Positions 1 to 12,235 of a stretch of DNA of 64,000 nucleotides are shown one piece after another. Source of the DNA: Hordeum vulgare subsp. vulgare (lineage: Eukaryota > Streptophyta > Magnoliopsida > Poales > Poaceae); NCBI RefSeq assembly GCF_904849725.1, contig NC_058522.1, forward strand, positions 432,479,529 to 432,543,528, written 5' to 3'. Both the position numbers and the translations under genes were made by a program. Under the pieces are notes generated by a model. The model was not told the origin of the DNA. It did no database searches and saw only the letters and a program-made list of their open reading frames with translations. The first letter of the stretch is position 1; each line of letters opens with the position of its first letter.

Positions 1-336
1 CCTCAAAAATTAGTACAACGTATGTAATTTGTATATCAATCTTGTGTAAAAAATTCAGACACTTTTGATCTTTCTATGATTTTTAGGATTTTTTATACTA
101 GACGCAAAAGTTTCTGTTGTTCAACAGGATTAAAGCAACTAACACCTCACATGATCCCAAAGGCTTTACTTGGCACAAACACTAAAAACAAAAAAAAAAC
201 AATTATAATAGTAGCATAATTGTGAAAACACTCAAGAACAGAAAGGAAAAGTGAAAAAAAATATTGTTCATTGGGTTGCCTCCCAACAAGCTCTTTCTTT
301 ATAGCCATTAAGATAGCCTTGAGATTTTGTTGATGC

Positions 337-1182
337 TCACATGAAAGATAGTAGTTGAAACAGAAAGAGAGCATCATGTAGCATAAGACAAATACATTTA
401 ACTCTAACATACTTCCTATGCATAGGCATATCATAATCAAACAAATTATCAATACAAGAAATATCTAACATATGCATGGAAGAAGAAAGAAACAATAACA
501 ATCTCAACATGAAGAGAGATAATTTAGTAACATGCATATTTCTATAAACACATTTCCCTCTCACATAATAATTACATGTAGGATCATACTCAAATTCAAC
601 AATATAGCTATCACATAAACTATTCTCTTCATGATCCACATGCATAAAAGTCTTATAATCTTCCAAGGTAGTGGCGTTAACATTAACTAAAGTCATGACC
701 TATCCTAACACACTTTAATCAAAAAATCAAGAGATAGATAATTCTCCAAACTATTGGGATCATTATTACCTAAAGTTCACACTCTTCCAAGCCCACTTTT
801 AATACTATTGCAAACATTATTATCAATATCATATTCATCATGAGGATTAAATAAATTTTCAAGATAGTAAGAAGCATCACCCCAATCATGATCATTACAA
901 TGAGTAGTGGACATGACAAAATTGCCATCCACAATATTGTAGTTTTGTAGCATGATTAACATTACTAGAATTTATAATAACATGATTGCAATCATCCTTT
1001 TCATTCAAGGAGATATCATGAATCACTTTATAAATTTCTTCTTTTACCACTTCATCACAATATTCAGATTCACGATTTTCAAGCGAAACTTCACAAAAAT
1101 AATCAAGAGCACTCAAATCACTAGCAGTTGGTTCAAGATAATTAGATCTTTTGAAAAGATTAGCAAGTGTATGAGGATCCAT
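337..1182 (-). pseudogene. Decayed homologue of the unassigned 252-aa retroelement ORF
   Basis: Three minus-strand reading-frame pieces (1182-895, 962-777, 696-337) line up in order with the intact 252-aa ORF at 53919-54677. The N-terminal piece begins MDPHTLANLFKRSNYLEP, against MDPHPLVNLFKRSNYVEP in the intact copy. The middle piece keeps NDHDWG and NPHDEYDI. The last keeps FMHVDHEENSLCD, YDPTCNYY and MHRKYVR. Frame changes between the pieces show it is broken. The protein is acidic at the N-terminus with a hydrophobic C-terminal tail. I do not recognise its function. It sits directly behind the PBS and leader, where gag lies in E5 and E7. Confidence 0.8.
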
Positions 1183-1398
1183 ATGTCTTTACTTTTCCTG
1201 TTTATTTTTCTGCTTCCGAGTGTTGACATGAAGGCAATAGAAGCAATCAAGCAGGAAAAAGACAAATGGAAAGAAGGAAAGTGAAAAGGCAAAAATTTAT
1301 GAAGTGGGGGAGAGGAAAACATGAGACAAATGGCAAATAATATAATTGCAAAGATATTAGAGTTGTGTGTAGGAACGTGATAGATTTTGACTTGATCT

Positions 1399-1416
1399 TC
1401 CCCGGCACCAGCGCCA
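1399..1416 (-). other. E1 primer-binding site, tRNA-Asp type
   Basis: On the minus strand it reads TGGCGCTGGTGCCGGGGA. It is complementary to the 3' end of plant tRNA-Asp (TGGCGCCGTTGCCGGGGA expected) apart from two mismatches. It lies 23 bp inside the LTR end, as in the other TGATACG-class copies here. Confidence 0.75.
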
Positions 1417-1439
1417 GAAATCTTGCTACTCCTCGTTGA

Positions 1440-2975
1440 TGCGTTGGTTTCCCTCCAAGCTTAAAGAGTGATATAGCACAGCGACGACAAGTATTTCCCT
1501 CAGTTATGAAACTAAGGTATCAATCCAGCAAGAAGATTCACAAGACTATATAAGCAATACATGCACACAAATAGCAAATCCTCGCAACCCAATGCGTGGA
1601 GGGGTTGTCAATCCCTCGTGGGTAAGGTAAGGATAGATTAATAGATGCAAATAGAGTGATACTAAATAGAACACAACAAGGTATTTTTGGTTTTTTGATA
1701 ATATAGATTAGAAAATAAAAGAGCAAGTAAAATAGAAACGCAAGTAGCAAAGTAGAGATTCCAAATAGATGATGTGAAGTAGACCCGAGGGCGTAGGTTT
1801 CAAAGTGGCTTCTCTTGATAAATAGAAATGGTGGGTAGACAAATTAATGTTGGGCAATTGATAGAAGAGAAAATAATTATGACGATATTCAAGACAATGA
1901 TCATGTATATAGGCATCACGTCCAAGACAAGTAGACCGACTTCTGCGTGCATCTACTTCTATTACTCCACACATCGACCGCTATCCAGCATGCATCTAGT
2001 GTTTTGAGTTCATGGAGAAACAGAGTAATGCCTTAAGAATGATGACATGATGTAGACAAGATCTATTCATGTAGTAATAAACCCCCGTCGTTTTATACTT
2101 GATAGCAACGATATATGGGTGTCATGTCTCTTTGTATCACTGAGATTAAGCACCGCAAAATCGAACCCATCACAAAGCACCTATTCTCATTGCAAGATAA
2201 AAGATCAAGTTGGCCAGACAGAAACCAAATATCGGAGTAGAAATACGAGGCTATAATAATCAAGCATGAATATGTTTTCATAGATCTGATCATAAACTCA
2301 CAATTCATCGGATCCCAACAAACACACCACAAAAGAAAGAGTTACATCATATGGATCTTCAAGAGACCATTGTATTGAGAAACAAAACAAGAGAGAAAGC
2401 CATCTAGCTACTCTCTACAGATCCGTAGGTGTGATATGAACTACTCACGCATCATTGGAAGAGCACCAATGAGGATGGTGAACCCCTCCGTGATCGTGTT
2501 CCTTTGTGGAACGAGCTCTAGATTTGGTTTATTGGCTCTGGAACTTGTGGCGGCTCAAACAAATTTTCGTCGAGTCCCCTAGGGTTTTCTGAAATTGGGG
2601 TATTTATAGAGCTTGGAGGTGGTGGAGGAGCCTCCTAAGGACCCCGCTAGAAACCAGGCCACGCCAGGGGCCTCTAGCGCGCCCTCATGTCTTGTGGGCC
2701 CCCTGGGCCTCGTTTCCTGCTCATTCTTGGCTCCCAAGTTTTCTTCTCGTCCAAAAAAACCCTCCGTACAGGTTCGTGGCATTTGGACTTCATCTGATAT
2801 GGATTTTATGCGAAGGAAAAAACAGCAAAAAATAGCAACTGACACTAGGTAGTATGTCAATAATCACTCCCAAAAAATCATATAAATTTGCTATAAAATG
2901 ATCATAAAACATCCAAGAATGATAATATAATAGCATGGAGCAATCAAAAATTATAGATACATTGGAGGCATATCC
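1440..2975 (-). repeat. E1 5' LTR (minus strand)
   Basis: About 1536 bp. On the minus strand it starts with a slightly mutated TGATACGTCTCC-type terminus at 2975 and ends ...CCAACGCA at 1440. A TATA box (TATAAATA on the minus strand) lies at 2608-2601, followed by a GC-rich stretch typical of the transcribed part of these LTRs. It matches the truncated E3 LTRs at 9285-10419 and 45232-46501. Confidence 0.85.
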
Positions 2976-3316
2976 GCAGACATCTCATACGCTTAGTTTT
3001 GTCAAACATTTGCGTTTGCTGATCACCATCGCCGATGATTTTTCCTTATCATGTGGGAGAACCCCCTATCACCCACACACGCAAGGCCATGATTTAAAAA
3101 TGTGTCGTGTAAAGGGGTTAAAAACCATTTTTATAGGATGTCATTGCATGAGTGCTTCTTTATGAGAAGTTATATGATGAAAACTTGCTGTTGTGTTAAT
3201 ATTCATGATGCTCTCAAGTCTATTTTTTTATCGACACCTTTCTCTCTAATTATGTGGTCATTATTATCGAGTTCGGCTTTCACTTGAGGACAAGCAAGGT
3301 CTAAGTTTGGGGGAGT
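2976..3316 (+). mobile_element. 3' interior fragment of a separate LTR retrotransposon (family B)
   Basis: Non-coding plus-strand sequence ending in the module TTGAGGACAAGCAAGG (about 3284-3299) and a polypurine tract (AAGTTTGGGGGAG, 3303-3315) just before an LTR start at 3317. The same module precedes the 3' LTR of E4 and, in variant forms, of E3, E6 and E2. This marks it as the last part of an element interior. No ORF can be supported. Its left side is cut by E1. Confidence 0.7.
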
Positions 3317-3849
3317 TGATACATCCATTTTGCATCATGATTTCTTATTGATATTTATATTGCTCTTGGTCATTAATACACTTTATAATAAAATTCTAAT
3401 GTATTTTGTCTCTTAATTTACAATGTATATCATGAAGAGGGAAATTTCTAGAAATTGGAATTCTCAACCAGAAACCCAAGGAAAATGCTGGAAATTCTGT
3501 GGACTCCAAATGACGTGAAACTTCACGAGGATTTTGTGTGTGGAATATATATGAATTTATGGAGAAAAGAAGTGCTAGAGGTGGCCACATGTGGCTCCCA
3601 AGCCAAGAGAGCACGACCAGCACCCCTGGGCGTGCCCTGATAGCTTAGGAAGCCCACAGGCAGGTCAAAGCGCCCCTCTTATGCTATATGATGTGTTTTG
3701 ACCTAGAAAAAAATCAAGAACATACTTTCACGATAAAGCACCACCATCACGAGGCGGAAACTAGAAAGAGGCCCTTTTGATATCTAGTAGAGTGGGAAAC
3801 TTCCCTTCGGGAGGGGGAAATCGAAGCCATCGTCATCACAAACGCTTCC
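3317..3849 (+). repeat. Family B 3' LTR, truncated by E2
   Basis: Starts TGATACATCCATTTTGCATC, a different LTR opening from the neighbouring TGATACGTCTCC types, immediately after a polypurine tract. It contains the GTGGCCACATGTGGC stretch near 3582 and then a GC-richer part, and stops at 3849 where the E2 LTR begins. The remaining part of this LTR is not found to the right of E2, so that side has been lost or moved. Confidence 0.7.
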
Positions 3850-5344
3850 TGATAACCCACAAGTGTAGGAGATCATTTGTAGCCGTTTTCGATAATTACG
3901 AGTGTCAAACCCAACGAGGAGCTAAAGGTAGAATTAATATTCTCTCAAGTTCTATCAACCACAGATACAACTCTATGCACACTAGCGCTTACTTTACCTA
4001 GAACAAGTACGAAACGATTTTGTAGGTGTAGAGATAAGTTTGCAAGAATAAAATTAGAAGTAATTAGCTAGAACAAACCTACGAATACTTTGCAAGATAA
4101 TACAAGCTAGTTGTTTAGTATAAAGATTTTTATAACACAATATAAAGATTGTCCATCGGCAATTGAGTATAACACGGTAGATACTTATCATATGCGATGA
4201 GGGAGAGGCATACGCTAACATATTTCTATACTTGGATCACAAGCACTCATGATTGGAACTCTAGAAAGCACCCGCAACAACTAAATAATATTAAGGTAAA
4301 ACCCGACCATATCATTAACACATCAAGTCCCCTTTACTACCATACGCAATGACCCCCCTTACTCGGGTGTAACCTTTTGTCACTCTAGCCACCCAATATA
4401 AGCGAATCATGAACGTATTGCAGAAACCTCCAGCAGGAATACCTCATATATGCATGGCACGGAAGGCACCTTAGGATGGTACCATATTAACATACAACTC
4501 ATATCAATCACACCATACCAGAATTAACCCATAAGACAAAAGAAATCTACTCAAACATCATAGGATAGCCACATATCATTGGATAAAAATATATGGCATT
4601 AAGCACCAAGTTTAAGTAGATATTACAGCAAGGAAGAGAGGTTTTACGCCGTTGCATAGAAGCGGAGAGAGTAGGTGGTGAAGGGGACGAAGTTATTGGT
4701 GTAGATCGTAGTTGCCCCGGTGGCGCTCCGGCGCCACTAGGAGAGAGGGGGAAGGACCACCCCCTTCCTATTCTTCCTTGATATCCCCCTACATGGGAGG
4801 AGAGTTTCCCCTCTGGTCCAAGGGCGCCATGGCTCTCGGAAGGGAAGAGCCCCTCTCAAATTGGATCCCTCTCTATTTCTCTTGTGTTTTCACGATTGTT
4901 TTCTGACCCCTTCATCGTTTCTTAAATACTAGAGATCCGTAACTCTAATTGGGATGAAATTTTGAGGGAATTTTCCTTGGGAAATTATCTTTCCTGCACA
5001 GACAGAAGGTCCACAACCGACTTACGGGATGTCTCCAAGCCACTAGGGCGCATCCACCCCCCTAGTCGTGCCCTCGTGGCTTACAAGCACCTCGGGCATC
5101 GTGTTGTGTTGATTCTTCTTCCAGAAGTTCACATATATTCCAAAAAAAATCTCCATAAATTTTTATCGTGTTTTGACTCCGTTGGATTTTGTGGAAAAAA
5201 TGCAAAAACAATAGGAACTAGCACTAGGAACTAGATCAGTAAGTTAGTCCCAAAAATATTATATAATGTGGCGAAAAGTATATGAAAGTTGTAGAATGTT
5301 GGCATGAAACAATAAAAAATAATAGATATGATGGAGAGGTACCA
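3850..5344 (-). repeat. E2 3' LTR (minus strand)
   Basis: About 1495 bp. The minus strand starts TGGTACCTCTCC at 5344 and ends CTTGTGGGTTATCA at 3850, giving the TG...CA termini expected of an LTR. The polypurine tract AAGCTTGGGGACGG sits just upstream on the minus strand. The left flank is cttcc (3845-3849); the partner target-site copy is not visible because the other end is truncated. Confidence 0.8.
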
Positions 5345-8074
5345 CCGTCCCCAAGCTTATTTCTTGCTCATCCTCGAGTTGGTAAACGATAAAAATATTT
5401 TTTTAATGTGGAATGCTACCTAAAATAATATTGAATATTAATGGCATGATAAAAACGTCTAATAATGGCATGAATATTAAGATACAAGTGATTCAAGGCA
5501 ATAGTCTATCATTTCAGGAAAAATACATCCATACTCACGTTTACTAGCAAACAATCAAGTCCTTTCAAAATAACAATATGCTAAAGAATGTTATCCCTAC
5601 AATATCATATATCATGTCATGCTTAGTCTTCCTAGAATAAATTATAAATCATGAGCACCCTTGTGTCAAACCAAGCAATTGGATCATACTTTTTAATGTG
5701 CTTCAGCATTTTATACCTCACTCAATACATGAGCGCGAACCATGGACATAACATATAGGTGGAATAGATTATGGTGGTAGGTTTCAAAGGAGTAAAAGTG
5801 TACAATAAAGTCTCACATTAACTAGTCAGACTAACGGGCTATGGATATGCCCACCAATCGATATCAATGCAAGGAGTAGGGATTGCCATGCAATAGATGC
5901 ACTAAAGTTATAAGTGTATGAAACCTCAACGGTAGCTATGTGGGTGTGCATCCAACTTGCTTGCTCGAGAATACCTCGGGCATTTGAGGAAGCATGTCAT
6001 CGAAAATTGCAAGACAAGTTTTATAACATAAAAATTTCCACTAACATATGCAAATGACAAATCATGAGACTCTATATGAAAAACATGGTGCTTTCTCGAA
6101 GTACATATGTGGAAAAGGAGGTAGTAGCATTGTCCCTTCTCTATTTCCTCTCAATTTTCCTTTTTATATTTTTTTCTTTTTTCTCTCTTTTTTTTTCTTT
6201 TTTTTCTTTCTTCCTTTTTTCGTTCGGAGTCTCATCCCGACTTGTGGGGGAATCATTGTCTCCATCATCCTTTCCTCGAGGTGAGAATGGGCAATGCACG
6301 ACACCTAAGAGGCTAGCAAATATGTGTAAAGGTGAGTGTGCGTACATCGATGTAGTCCCATTAGTTATAATGAACTCCCATACTTATTGCAAAGCTTTAT
6401 TAGGTCTCTCAAATCAAAGCACTACTCACAGGCCCCTAGGGAGGAGGTTGGTAGGAGTTAACCATCGTGCACCCCCGATTATAATAGCACAAAGGATTTC
6501 AATCAAGGATAAATTATGCTCCAAATTCATCGCATAACTAGAGACAATACGTGCATGCTTCGGGAATCAAAAACCTTAACACCGATATTCCTACTAAGAG
6601 GCAATATTCCACAAGTACCCCTCACATATTACTATCTTAATGTCGCAAAACTATTAAAAGGAATAAAACATATCATATTCATTCATTTACAAGTTTTATG
6701 TAGAATTTTATGACTAACCATGTGAATGACCAATTCCTGTTAACTCTCTCAATAGGTATAAGTGAAGCATGAGAGTTTAATTTCTTTCGAAAAAAGACCG
6801 CACTCTAATAAATATAAGTGAAGCAAAAGAGCATTCTACAAATAATGGTTTTCTATATGTGGAGAAACAAACATCCAAACTTCAAAAGATATAAGTGAAG
6901 CACACAAAGCATTCTATAAATCCATACTCAAAAGATATAAGTGAAGTGCATGAAGCATTATATAAATCAACCAAGGACTATCCCATACCATACTGGTGCA
7001 TTTCTAAAATAAAAATAAAAGCTACGCGACGCTCCAAGAATTTACACATATCATGCGAACAAAAAAACCGAGACATGCCGATTATTGATGAAGAAGAAAG
7101 ATGGGATGCCTTCAGAGGCATCCCCAAGCTTAGACGCTTGAGTATCCTTGAATATTTACTTGGGGTTCCTTGGTAATCCCCAATCTTGAACTCTTGTCGC
7201 TCCTTATTCTTCTTGTATTGATACGTCCTCGATCTTCGAACACTTCAACCACACAAAACTTGACATAAATTTTATTAGAAAGGTTAGTACATATAACATA
7301 AAATCTCATCATGTCCTGCCATAACATTATTGTATAATTATAATCCAAAATTACCTACTGTATGCTATCATAATTATATGGCTCCCAAGTCAATGGGGCA
7401 CAACAAGAATTCAAACATAAGCAGACAAAGAAACTATAACAACAATCTGTAAAAAAAGGATAGTTTGTAAAGATGCAGATGAAACATATAGTATGGTAAC
7501 TCAGACAATTCTTAAATTTTTTGACATAATAATCAATTTGCATCTCATTATTTTGTAAAAAATTTAGTTTTTTTACATTCAATTAAAATATCAAAAATTA
7601 AACAGTACAACCAAAGTTTTTGTAATTGCACAAGACATATCAAACAAGCGATATAAACATCCTAAAAGTAAATCTTGGCATGTTATTTTTATAATATGAT
7701 GGATTTTTACAAGGGTATAATTATTTTTGTTATTTTCTGTAATCAACATTCACAAAGTTTCCATGGGCATGAACAAAGTTCAAGGGTAGCCCCCACTTCA
7801 ACGGTGCTCGTCATTCTCACTTTCACTTTCCTTTTTGGACAAGTTTTTGGTTCCCCACTTTTTTTGCTTTTTAATTATTTGGAAAGAACACAATAGAATA
7901 AATGACTCTCTAAAACTTTCGGGTTGTCTCCCTCGCAATGTTTTATTTAAATCCATTAAGTTAGGCATATAGTGCTGAAGTAATTGATCCACCCCATTCC
8001 CAAGGTATATCAAAGCCAATTTTAATTAAAAATAATTTGTAATTTAATAGTGAGCACAAAGTAATATATAGCAT
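5345..8074 (-). other. E2 non-coding 3' interior
   Basis: No reading frame here can be supported. It holds the polypurine tract at 5345-5365 (AAGCTTGGGGACGG on the minus strand), a T-rich run at about 6160-6225, and several scattered copies of a motif near TTCACTTATATCTTTTGAG (minus strand, about 6720-6960). The hairpin at 7102-7125 is also here. All of these have counterparts in the E6 and E7 interiors. A TTTCCATGGGCATGAAC stretch at about 7757 recurs in the interior of the chromovirus at about 19418. Confidence 0.7.
7102..7125 (-). other. Conserved stem-loop, E2 copy
   Basis: On the minus strand the arms GGGGATGCC and GGCATCCCA flank a 6-nt loop. The same stem with different loops occurs in E3 (11912-11935) and E6 (55391-55415). 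On the minus strand it is preceded by TAAGCTT, as in the polypurine tract. Confidence 0.7.
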
Positions 8075-9180
8075 CTAAAAACAAAGTATAACTCTATTAC
8101 TATGCATTGTCATGTCATAAAAGAACAATTCATGCACATCAGGTAAAGGCCAATACATAGTGTAGGCAGTTTCTTGCAATTTTATCGTATGTGAAGATTT
8201 GGTTCCTCTCTCATAATAATTACAACTAGGAGCAGAAAGCACATGCATACTATATCCATCAAAATCATCACGCATAGTGGTAAAATGCATCCATTAATAT
8301 AATCCTTAATAAGCAAAAAAATCTCCCATATGGTGTAGTTGGGAGAATTCAAAAGGACAATAGGACTATCATGTGTGGGTGCAATAGCAAGAATTTCATT
8401 CTTAACATAAGGAACAATATAAAGTTCATCTCCATAACAATAATTAATATTGGCATCATGGCCACAAGCATAGAGAGCATTAAGTTTATCAAAAAGGGAT
8501 ATTTCAAACGAATCCAAGGGATCATAGAAATTATCATAACAATCGTCCTTCGGTAAGCACGAATGGAAATTAAATAATGTATGAGTTGAAGAGTTACTCT
8601 CATTAGAATGTGGGAACGGGTAGCTAATCCACTCTTCCTCCTTTTTTTCTTCGTGCTCCTCCTCATATTTTTCATCTAATGAGTTCACAGTTTCAGAAAT
8701 TTCTTCTTCCATAGATTCCTGCAAAATATTAGTATCTTCCAAGGCAACAACCATTTTTTAAATAAATTCATCAATATAGGCATTGTATTCATAGTTCTCA
8801 TAGAAATATTTAAGTATGGGATTTTTTTCGAATTTGTAAAGAATGTCATGATAGTTTTCAATCAAAGAAGCTATTTCGTATGCACCATTAAAAGCAACAA
8901 ATTATTCTATTTGTTCCACCTCATAGTAATCATATATACCATTAGCATTAGAAGCCAAGGCTTCATAATAATTAAATTCACATTGAAATGGAAGGGGTGG
9001 AGCCTCCATGTTAGAGAAACAAGTATAATCACATCTAATTCCAAGCATACCAACACAACATTTTAATTTGATCACGTAAGGGTTTCCCTTTTTCAGTCAA
9101 GCGATAATCCCTAAAGTACTCATGTTGATCCAACGTTTCTCTGATTATCAAGTTGAATGGAGATTTCTCAAGATTTTCAA
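8075..9180 (-). pseudogene. Broken retroelement ORF, diverged relative of the 252-aa ORF
   Basis: A minus-strand reading frame can be followed from about 9080 to 8182 through two in-frame stops (about 8911 and 8760). It continues in another frame to 8075. The open part, 8754-8182, codes 190 aa: an acidic Glu-rich stretch, then Asn/Tyr/Asp-rich sequence. The last piece (8290-8075) carries PSCNYYERG and FFYDMTMHSNRV. These match PTCNFYERG and FSYKMHMHRKYVR in the 252-aa ORF of E6 in the same order, so I infer common descent. No known domain is recognised. It occupies the 5' coding slot of E2. Confidence 0.65.
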
Positions 9181-9191
9181 ATTAGTATTTA

Positions 9192-9284
9192 ATATTTTCC
9201 ACATATATTCCAAAAAAACTCTGTAAATTTCTATCGTGTTTCTACTCCGTTGGTTTTTCTGCGGAACATGCAAAAACAAAAGGA
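9192..9284 (-). repeat. E2 5' LTR fragment
   Basis: About 93 bp aligning with 5124-5213 of the E2 3' LTR (shared ACATATATTCCAAAAAAA and the TATCGTGTTT...CTCCGTTGG region). It is joined directly to interior ORF sequence on one side and to a plus-strand LTR of another family on the other. Both LTR termini and the PBS are absent. Confidence 0.7.
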
Positions 9285-10419
9285 GCCGACAAAAAATCGT
9301 TTAGCGGCCGCAAGTTCCACATCCAAGAAATCCAATCTAGATCCCATTCCGGAGAGGAACACGATCATGGAAGGGTTCACCATCCTTAGTGGTGCTCCTC
9401 CGATGATGTGTGAGTAGTTCATATCACACCTACGGGTTCGTAGGGAGTAGCTAGATGGCTTTATCTCTTGTTTTGTTTCTCAATACAATGGTCTCTTGGA
9501 GATTCATATGATGTAACTCTTTCTTTTGAAATGTGTTTGTTGGGATCCGATAAATTGTAAGTTTATGATCATACCTATGAAAACATATTCATGATTGATT
9601 ATTATAGCCTCGTATTTCTTCTCCGATATTTAGTTTTTGTCTGGCCAACTGATCTTTTATCTTGCAATGGGAAGAGGTGCTTTGTGATGGGTTCGATCTT
9701 GCGGTGCTCAATCTCAGTGATAGAAAGAGACATGTCACGCATGTATCGTTGCTATGAAGGATAAAACGATGGGGTCTATTCCTACATTAATAGATCTTGT
9801 CTACATCGTGTCATCATTCTTAAGGCGTTACTACATTTTCAAATATCTCAATACACTAGATGCATGCTGGATAACGGTCGATGTGTGGAGTAATATAAGT
9901 AGATGCAGGAAGAAGTCGGTCTACTTGTCTTGGACGTGATGCCTATATACATGATCATTGTCTTGAATATCATCATAATTATTTTCTCTTCTATAAATTG
10001 CCCAACAGTAATGTGTCTACCCGTCGTTCGCTATTTTCTCGATAAGCCACTAGTGAAACCTATGACCCGAGGGTCTACTTAACATCATCCATTTGCAATC
10101 TCTACTTTGCTCTTTGCGTTTCTATTTTATTTGCTCTTTTATTTTAAGATCGATATTATCAAAAAACCAAAAAATACCTTTCTGCATTCTATTTGCTATC
10201 ACTCTTATTTGCATATATCAATCTATCCTTACTTTACCCACGAAGGATTGACAACCCCTCCACGTGTTGGGTTGCGAGGATTAGCTATTTGTGTGCAGGT
10301 GTTGCTTACATAGTCTTGTGGATCTTCCTACTCGATTGATACCTTGGCTTCATAACTGAGGGAAATACTTGTCATCATTGTGGTACATCACCCTTTAAGC
10401 TTGGAGGGAAAGCAACGCA
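9285..10419 (+). repeat. E3 5' LTR, 5'-truncated
   Basis: It aligns with 45629-46494 of the E3 3' LTR and with the E1 LTR on the other strand. It lacks the first ~400 bp, including the TATA box, and joins a reversed E2 LTR scrap at 9284/9285. It ends ...GCAACGCA at 10419 before the PBS. By eye the two E3 LTRs differ at roughly one base in ten, so this is an old copy. Confidence 0.8.
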
Positions 10420-10442
10420 TCAGCGAGGAATAGCAAGATTTC

Positions 10443-10460
10443 TCGCGCCGTTGTTGGGTA
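10443..10460 (+). other. E3 primer-binding site, decayed tRNA-Asp type
   Basis: TCGCGCCGTTGTTGGGTA lies where the other copies have TGGCGCCGTTGCCGGGGA. Four positions differ, including two C-to-T changes. Confidence 0.65.
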
Positions 10461-10708
10461 AGATCAAGTCAAGATCTACCAGGTTCCTGCACACAAATCT
10501 CGTCTCCTTGCAATTACATTATTTGCTATTTGTCTCTTGTTTTGCTCTCCCCCACTTCACAAAAAAATGCCTTTTTATTTGTCATCTCTCTGTTTACCGT
10601 TTTCTTGTCAGGTCTCTTGTTTGCATGATCACTATGTCTTGCATTACTACACCTCCTTTGTCACTAGATTTTGAAGTCTTGTGCTTCAATTAGAAACAAG
10701 GAGAAAAT

Positions 10709-11196
10709 TTGAAAGATGCTTGGTATAGGTTGATAGAATCTTATTGTGTTTGCAATTTACAGGGAGGTCCAAAGATTTTGCTCCGTAATTTTTATATAGG
10801 ATTGAACATGCATCACAAATCACTTCCAGATTTTGCCGCTAAAGGAAATTTTGTTGAGATTGATGCTAATGTTGCTTATGAAATAATAGAGGGGATATTG
10901 GGGGTTCCGCCATTCAAAAATGGATTTACTTTTACACAAGAAGGATCTCAAATATTAGACAAATTGGGAGATCTATAGGGAAAAAAATTGAATTGCAAAA
11001 ATCTTATGAACCTCTCAAACATATTAGTGGAAATATCAATTGCATGAATACTTTGATTACCTTGTGTAAGAAGCGTTTGGATATTTTGGATCTTAAGATG
11101 GACTCTTTTCCTCAGAATTATCGAAAACGTAAAGAGCAACCAAGGTTTGCAAAAGCCCTTACAAAGATAGAAAAAACTAAAGATGATAACAGTTGA
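10709..11196 (+). pseudogene. E3 gag remnant
   Basis: Two in-frame segments, 10709-10978 and 10993-11196, are separated by a stop. The first contains WYRLIESY and LRNFYIGLNMHHKSLPDFAA. This resembles the C-terminal half of retrotransposon gag (compare WERMKLMI and IIQIFCAGLNFPSRNILD in E5). The N-terminal gag half and the protease are missing. The stop is followed within 50 bp by the conserved GTTGGGAGGCAACCCA block at 11247-11262. The fragment is too short to be functional. Confidence 0.65.
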
Positions 11197-12235
11197 AATC
11201 TATGCTATATGCCTAGCTAGGGGCGTAAAATGATAGCGCTTGTTGGGAGGCAACCCAATGAATAAAAAATATATTTACTTTTTCTTTCTGTTCTTGAGTG
11301 TTTGCACAATTGTGTTGCTGTTATAATTGTGTTTTTTTTATTTAGTGTTTGTGCCAAGTAAATCCTTTGGGATCATGTGGGGTGTTAGTTTCTTTAATCC
11401 TATTGAAAACGGAAAATTTTGCATCCAGTAGAAAAAATCCTAAAAATCACATAAACGTGAAAGTGTTTGAATGTTTTACACATGATTGATACACAAACTC
11501 CCTATGTTTTCCTAGATTTTCAGAATTTTTGGAGTTACACAAGTATGAGTAAATTTCAAATCTTGACACGTTGTTCTATTTTTAACAAATTCTGTTTTCT
11601 TTGCGTTATGTGCTAGTTTTAATGATTCTATGGTTTGTATCGGGGGGTATAAGCCATGGTAAAGTTAGAATACAGTACATATAATGCAAAAACAAAATTG
11701 GAATAGGTTTTCAACAATGCCTATAGTAAATTTTGGTTTTCTTATACTAACGGATCTCACGAAAATTTTGTTGAGTTTTGTGTGATTGAAGTTTTCAATA
11801 TTTGCGTGAGATCACAATGGATGACGGAATAAGGAGTAATAAAAGCCTAAGACTGGGGATGCCCCATATAGTCCCAAGGCAATATATAAGGAGTACCAAA
11901 AAACTAATCTTGGGGATGCCCTGGAAGGCATCCCCTCTTTCTTTTAAGAACCATTGATAATTTTACTTGGAGCTATATTTTTATTCGTTTATCATGTGTT
12001 TTGCTTGGAGCGTATTGTATCATTTGTGTCTTTGCTTTCTTTGCTGGTTAGTTTTTCATAATAAACCTTGCTGGGTATACCCATTTCAGAGAGCCAAATT
12101 ATGCTATGATTTGTTAGAATCACTCTTTATGCTTCACTTAAATTTTTTGAGCCATGGAATTGCTCAAGTACTTCACTTATATCTTTTTGTGCATGATGAT
12201 GCTGTTATTTTGAAGAAATTTGCTCTCATGCTTCA
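11197..12235 (+). other. E3 non-coding interior, part 1
   Basis: No supported gene. It contains the post-ORF block with GTTGGGAGGCAACCCA (11247-11262), a block with ATCGGGGGGTA (about 11639) shared with E6 (55121) and E7 (61790), the GGGGATGCC hairpin, and the start of the TTCACTTATATCTTTT repeats, into which the chromovirus inserted at 12235. Confidence 0.7.
11912..11935 (+). other. Conserved stem-loop, E3 copy
   Basis: Perfect 9-bp inverted repeat GGGGATGCC / GGCATCCCC with loop CTGGAA. The equivalents are at 55391-55415 (E6), 62060-62084 (E7, one arm mutated) and 7102-7125 (E2, minus strand). Confidence 0.75.

Larger units (their letters stand above)
1..2975 (-). mobile_element. E1: LTR retrotransposon of the TGATACG class, 5' LTR plus partial interior
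   Basis: Read on the minus strand, the element starts with an LTR at 2975, reaches a tRNA-Asp-type primer-binding site near 1416-1399, and runs into its interior towards position 1, where the window ends. The LTR and the segment after the ORF align by eye with E3 (9285-46501), so the two belong to one family. Downstream of the ORF, at about 272-295, lies the conserved GTTGGGAGGCAACCCA block also found in E3, E6 and E7. No reverse transcriptase or integrase is visible. The 3' half lies outside the window. Confidence 0.85.
3850..9284 (-). mobile_element. E2: decayed minus-strand TGATACG-class LTR retrotransposon
   Basis: The minus-strand order, from right to left, is: a 5' LTR scrap (9284-9192), an interior with a broken ORF (about 9180-8075), about 2.7 kb of non-coding interior, a polypurine tract (5365-5345), and a complete 3' LTR (5344-3850). 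The non-coding part has relatives of segments in E6 and E7: the GGGGATGCC hairpin at 7102-7125, and a block at about 6060-6150 matching the stretch near 56690-56780. The PBS and most of the 5' LTR are missing, so an internal deletion has removed them. It carries no RT or integrase. Confidence 0.8.

Noticed and set aside
6064..6537. 157-aa plus-strand frame
   Set aside because: T-run translated as Phe/Ser repeats, antisense to the E2 interior.
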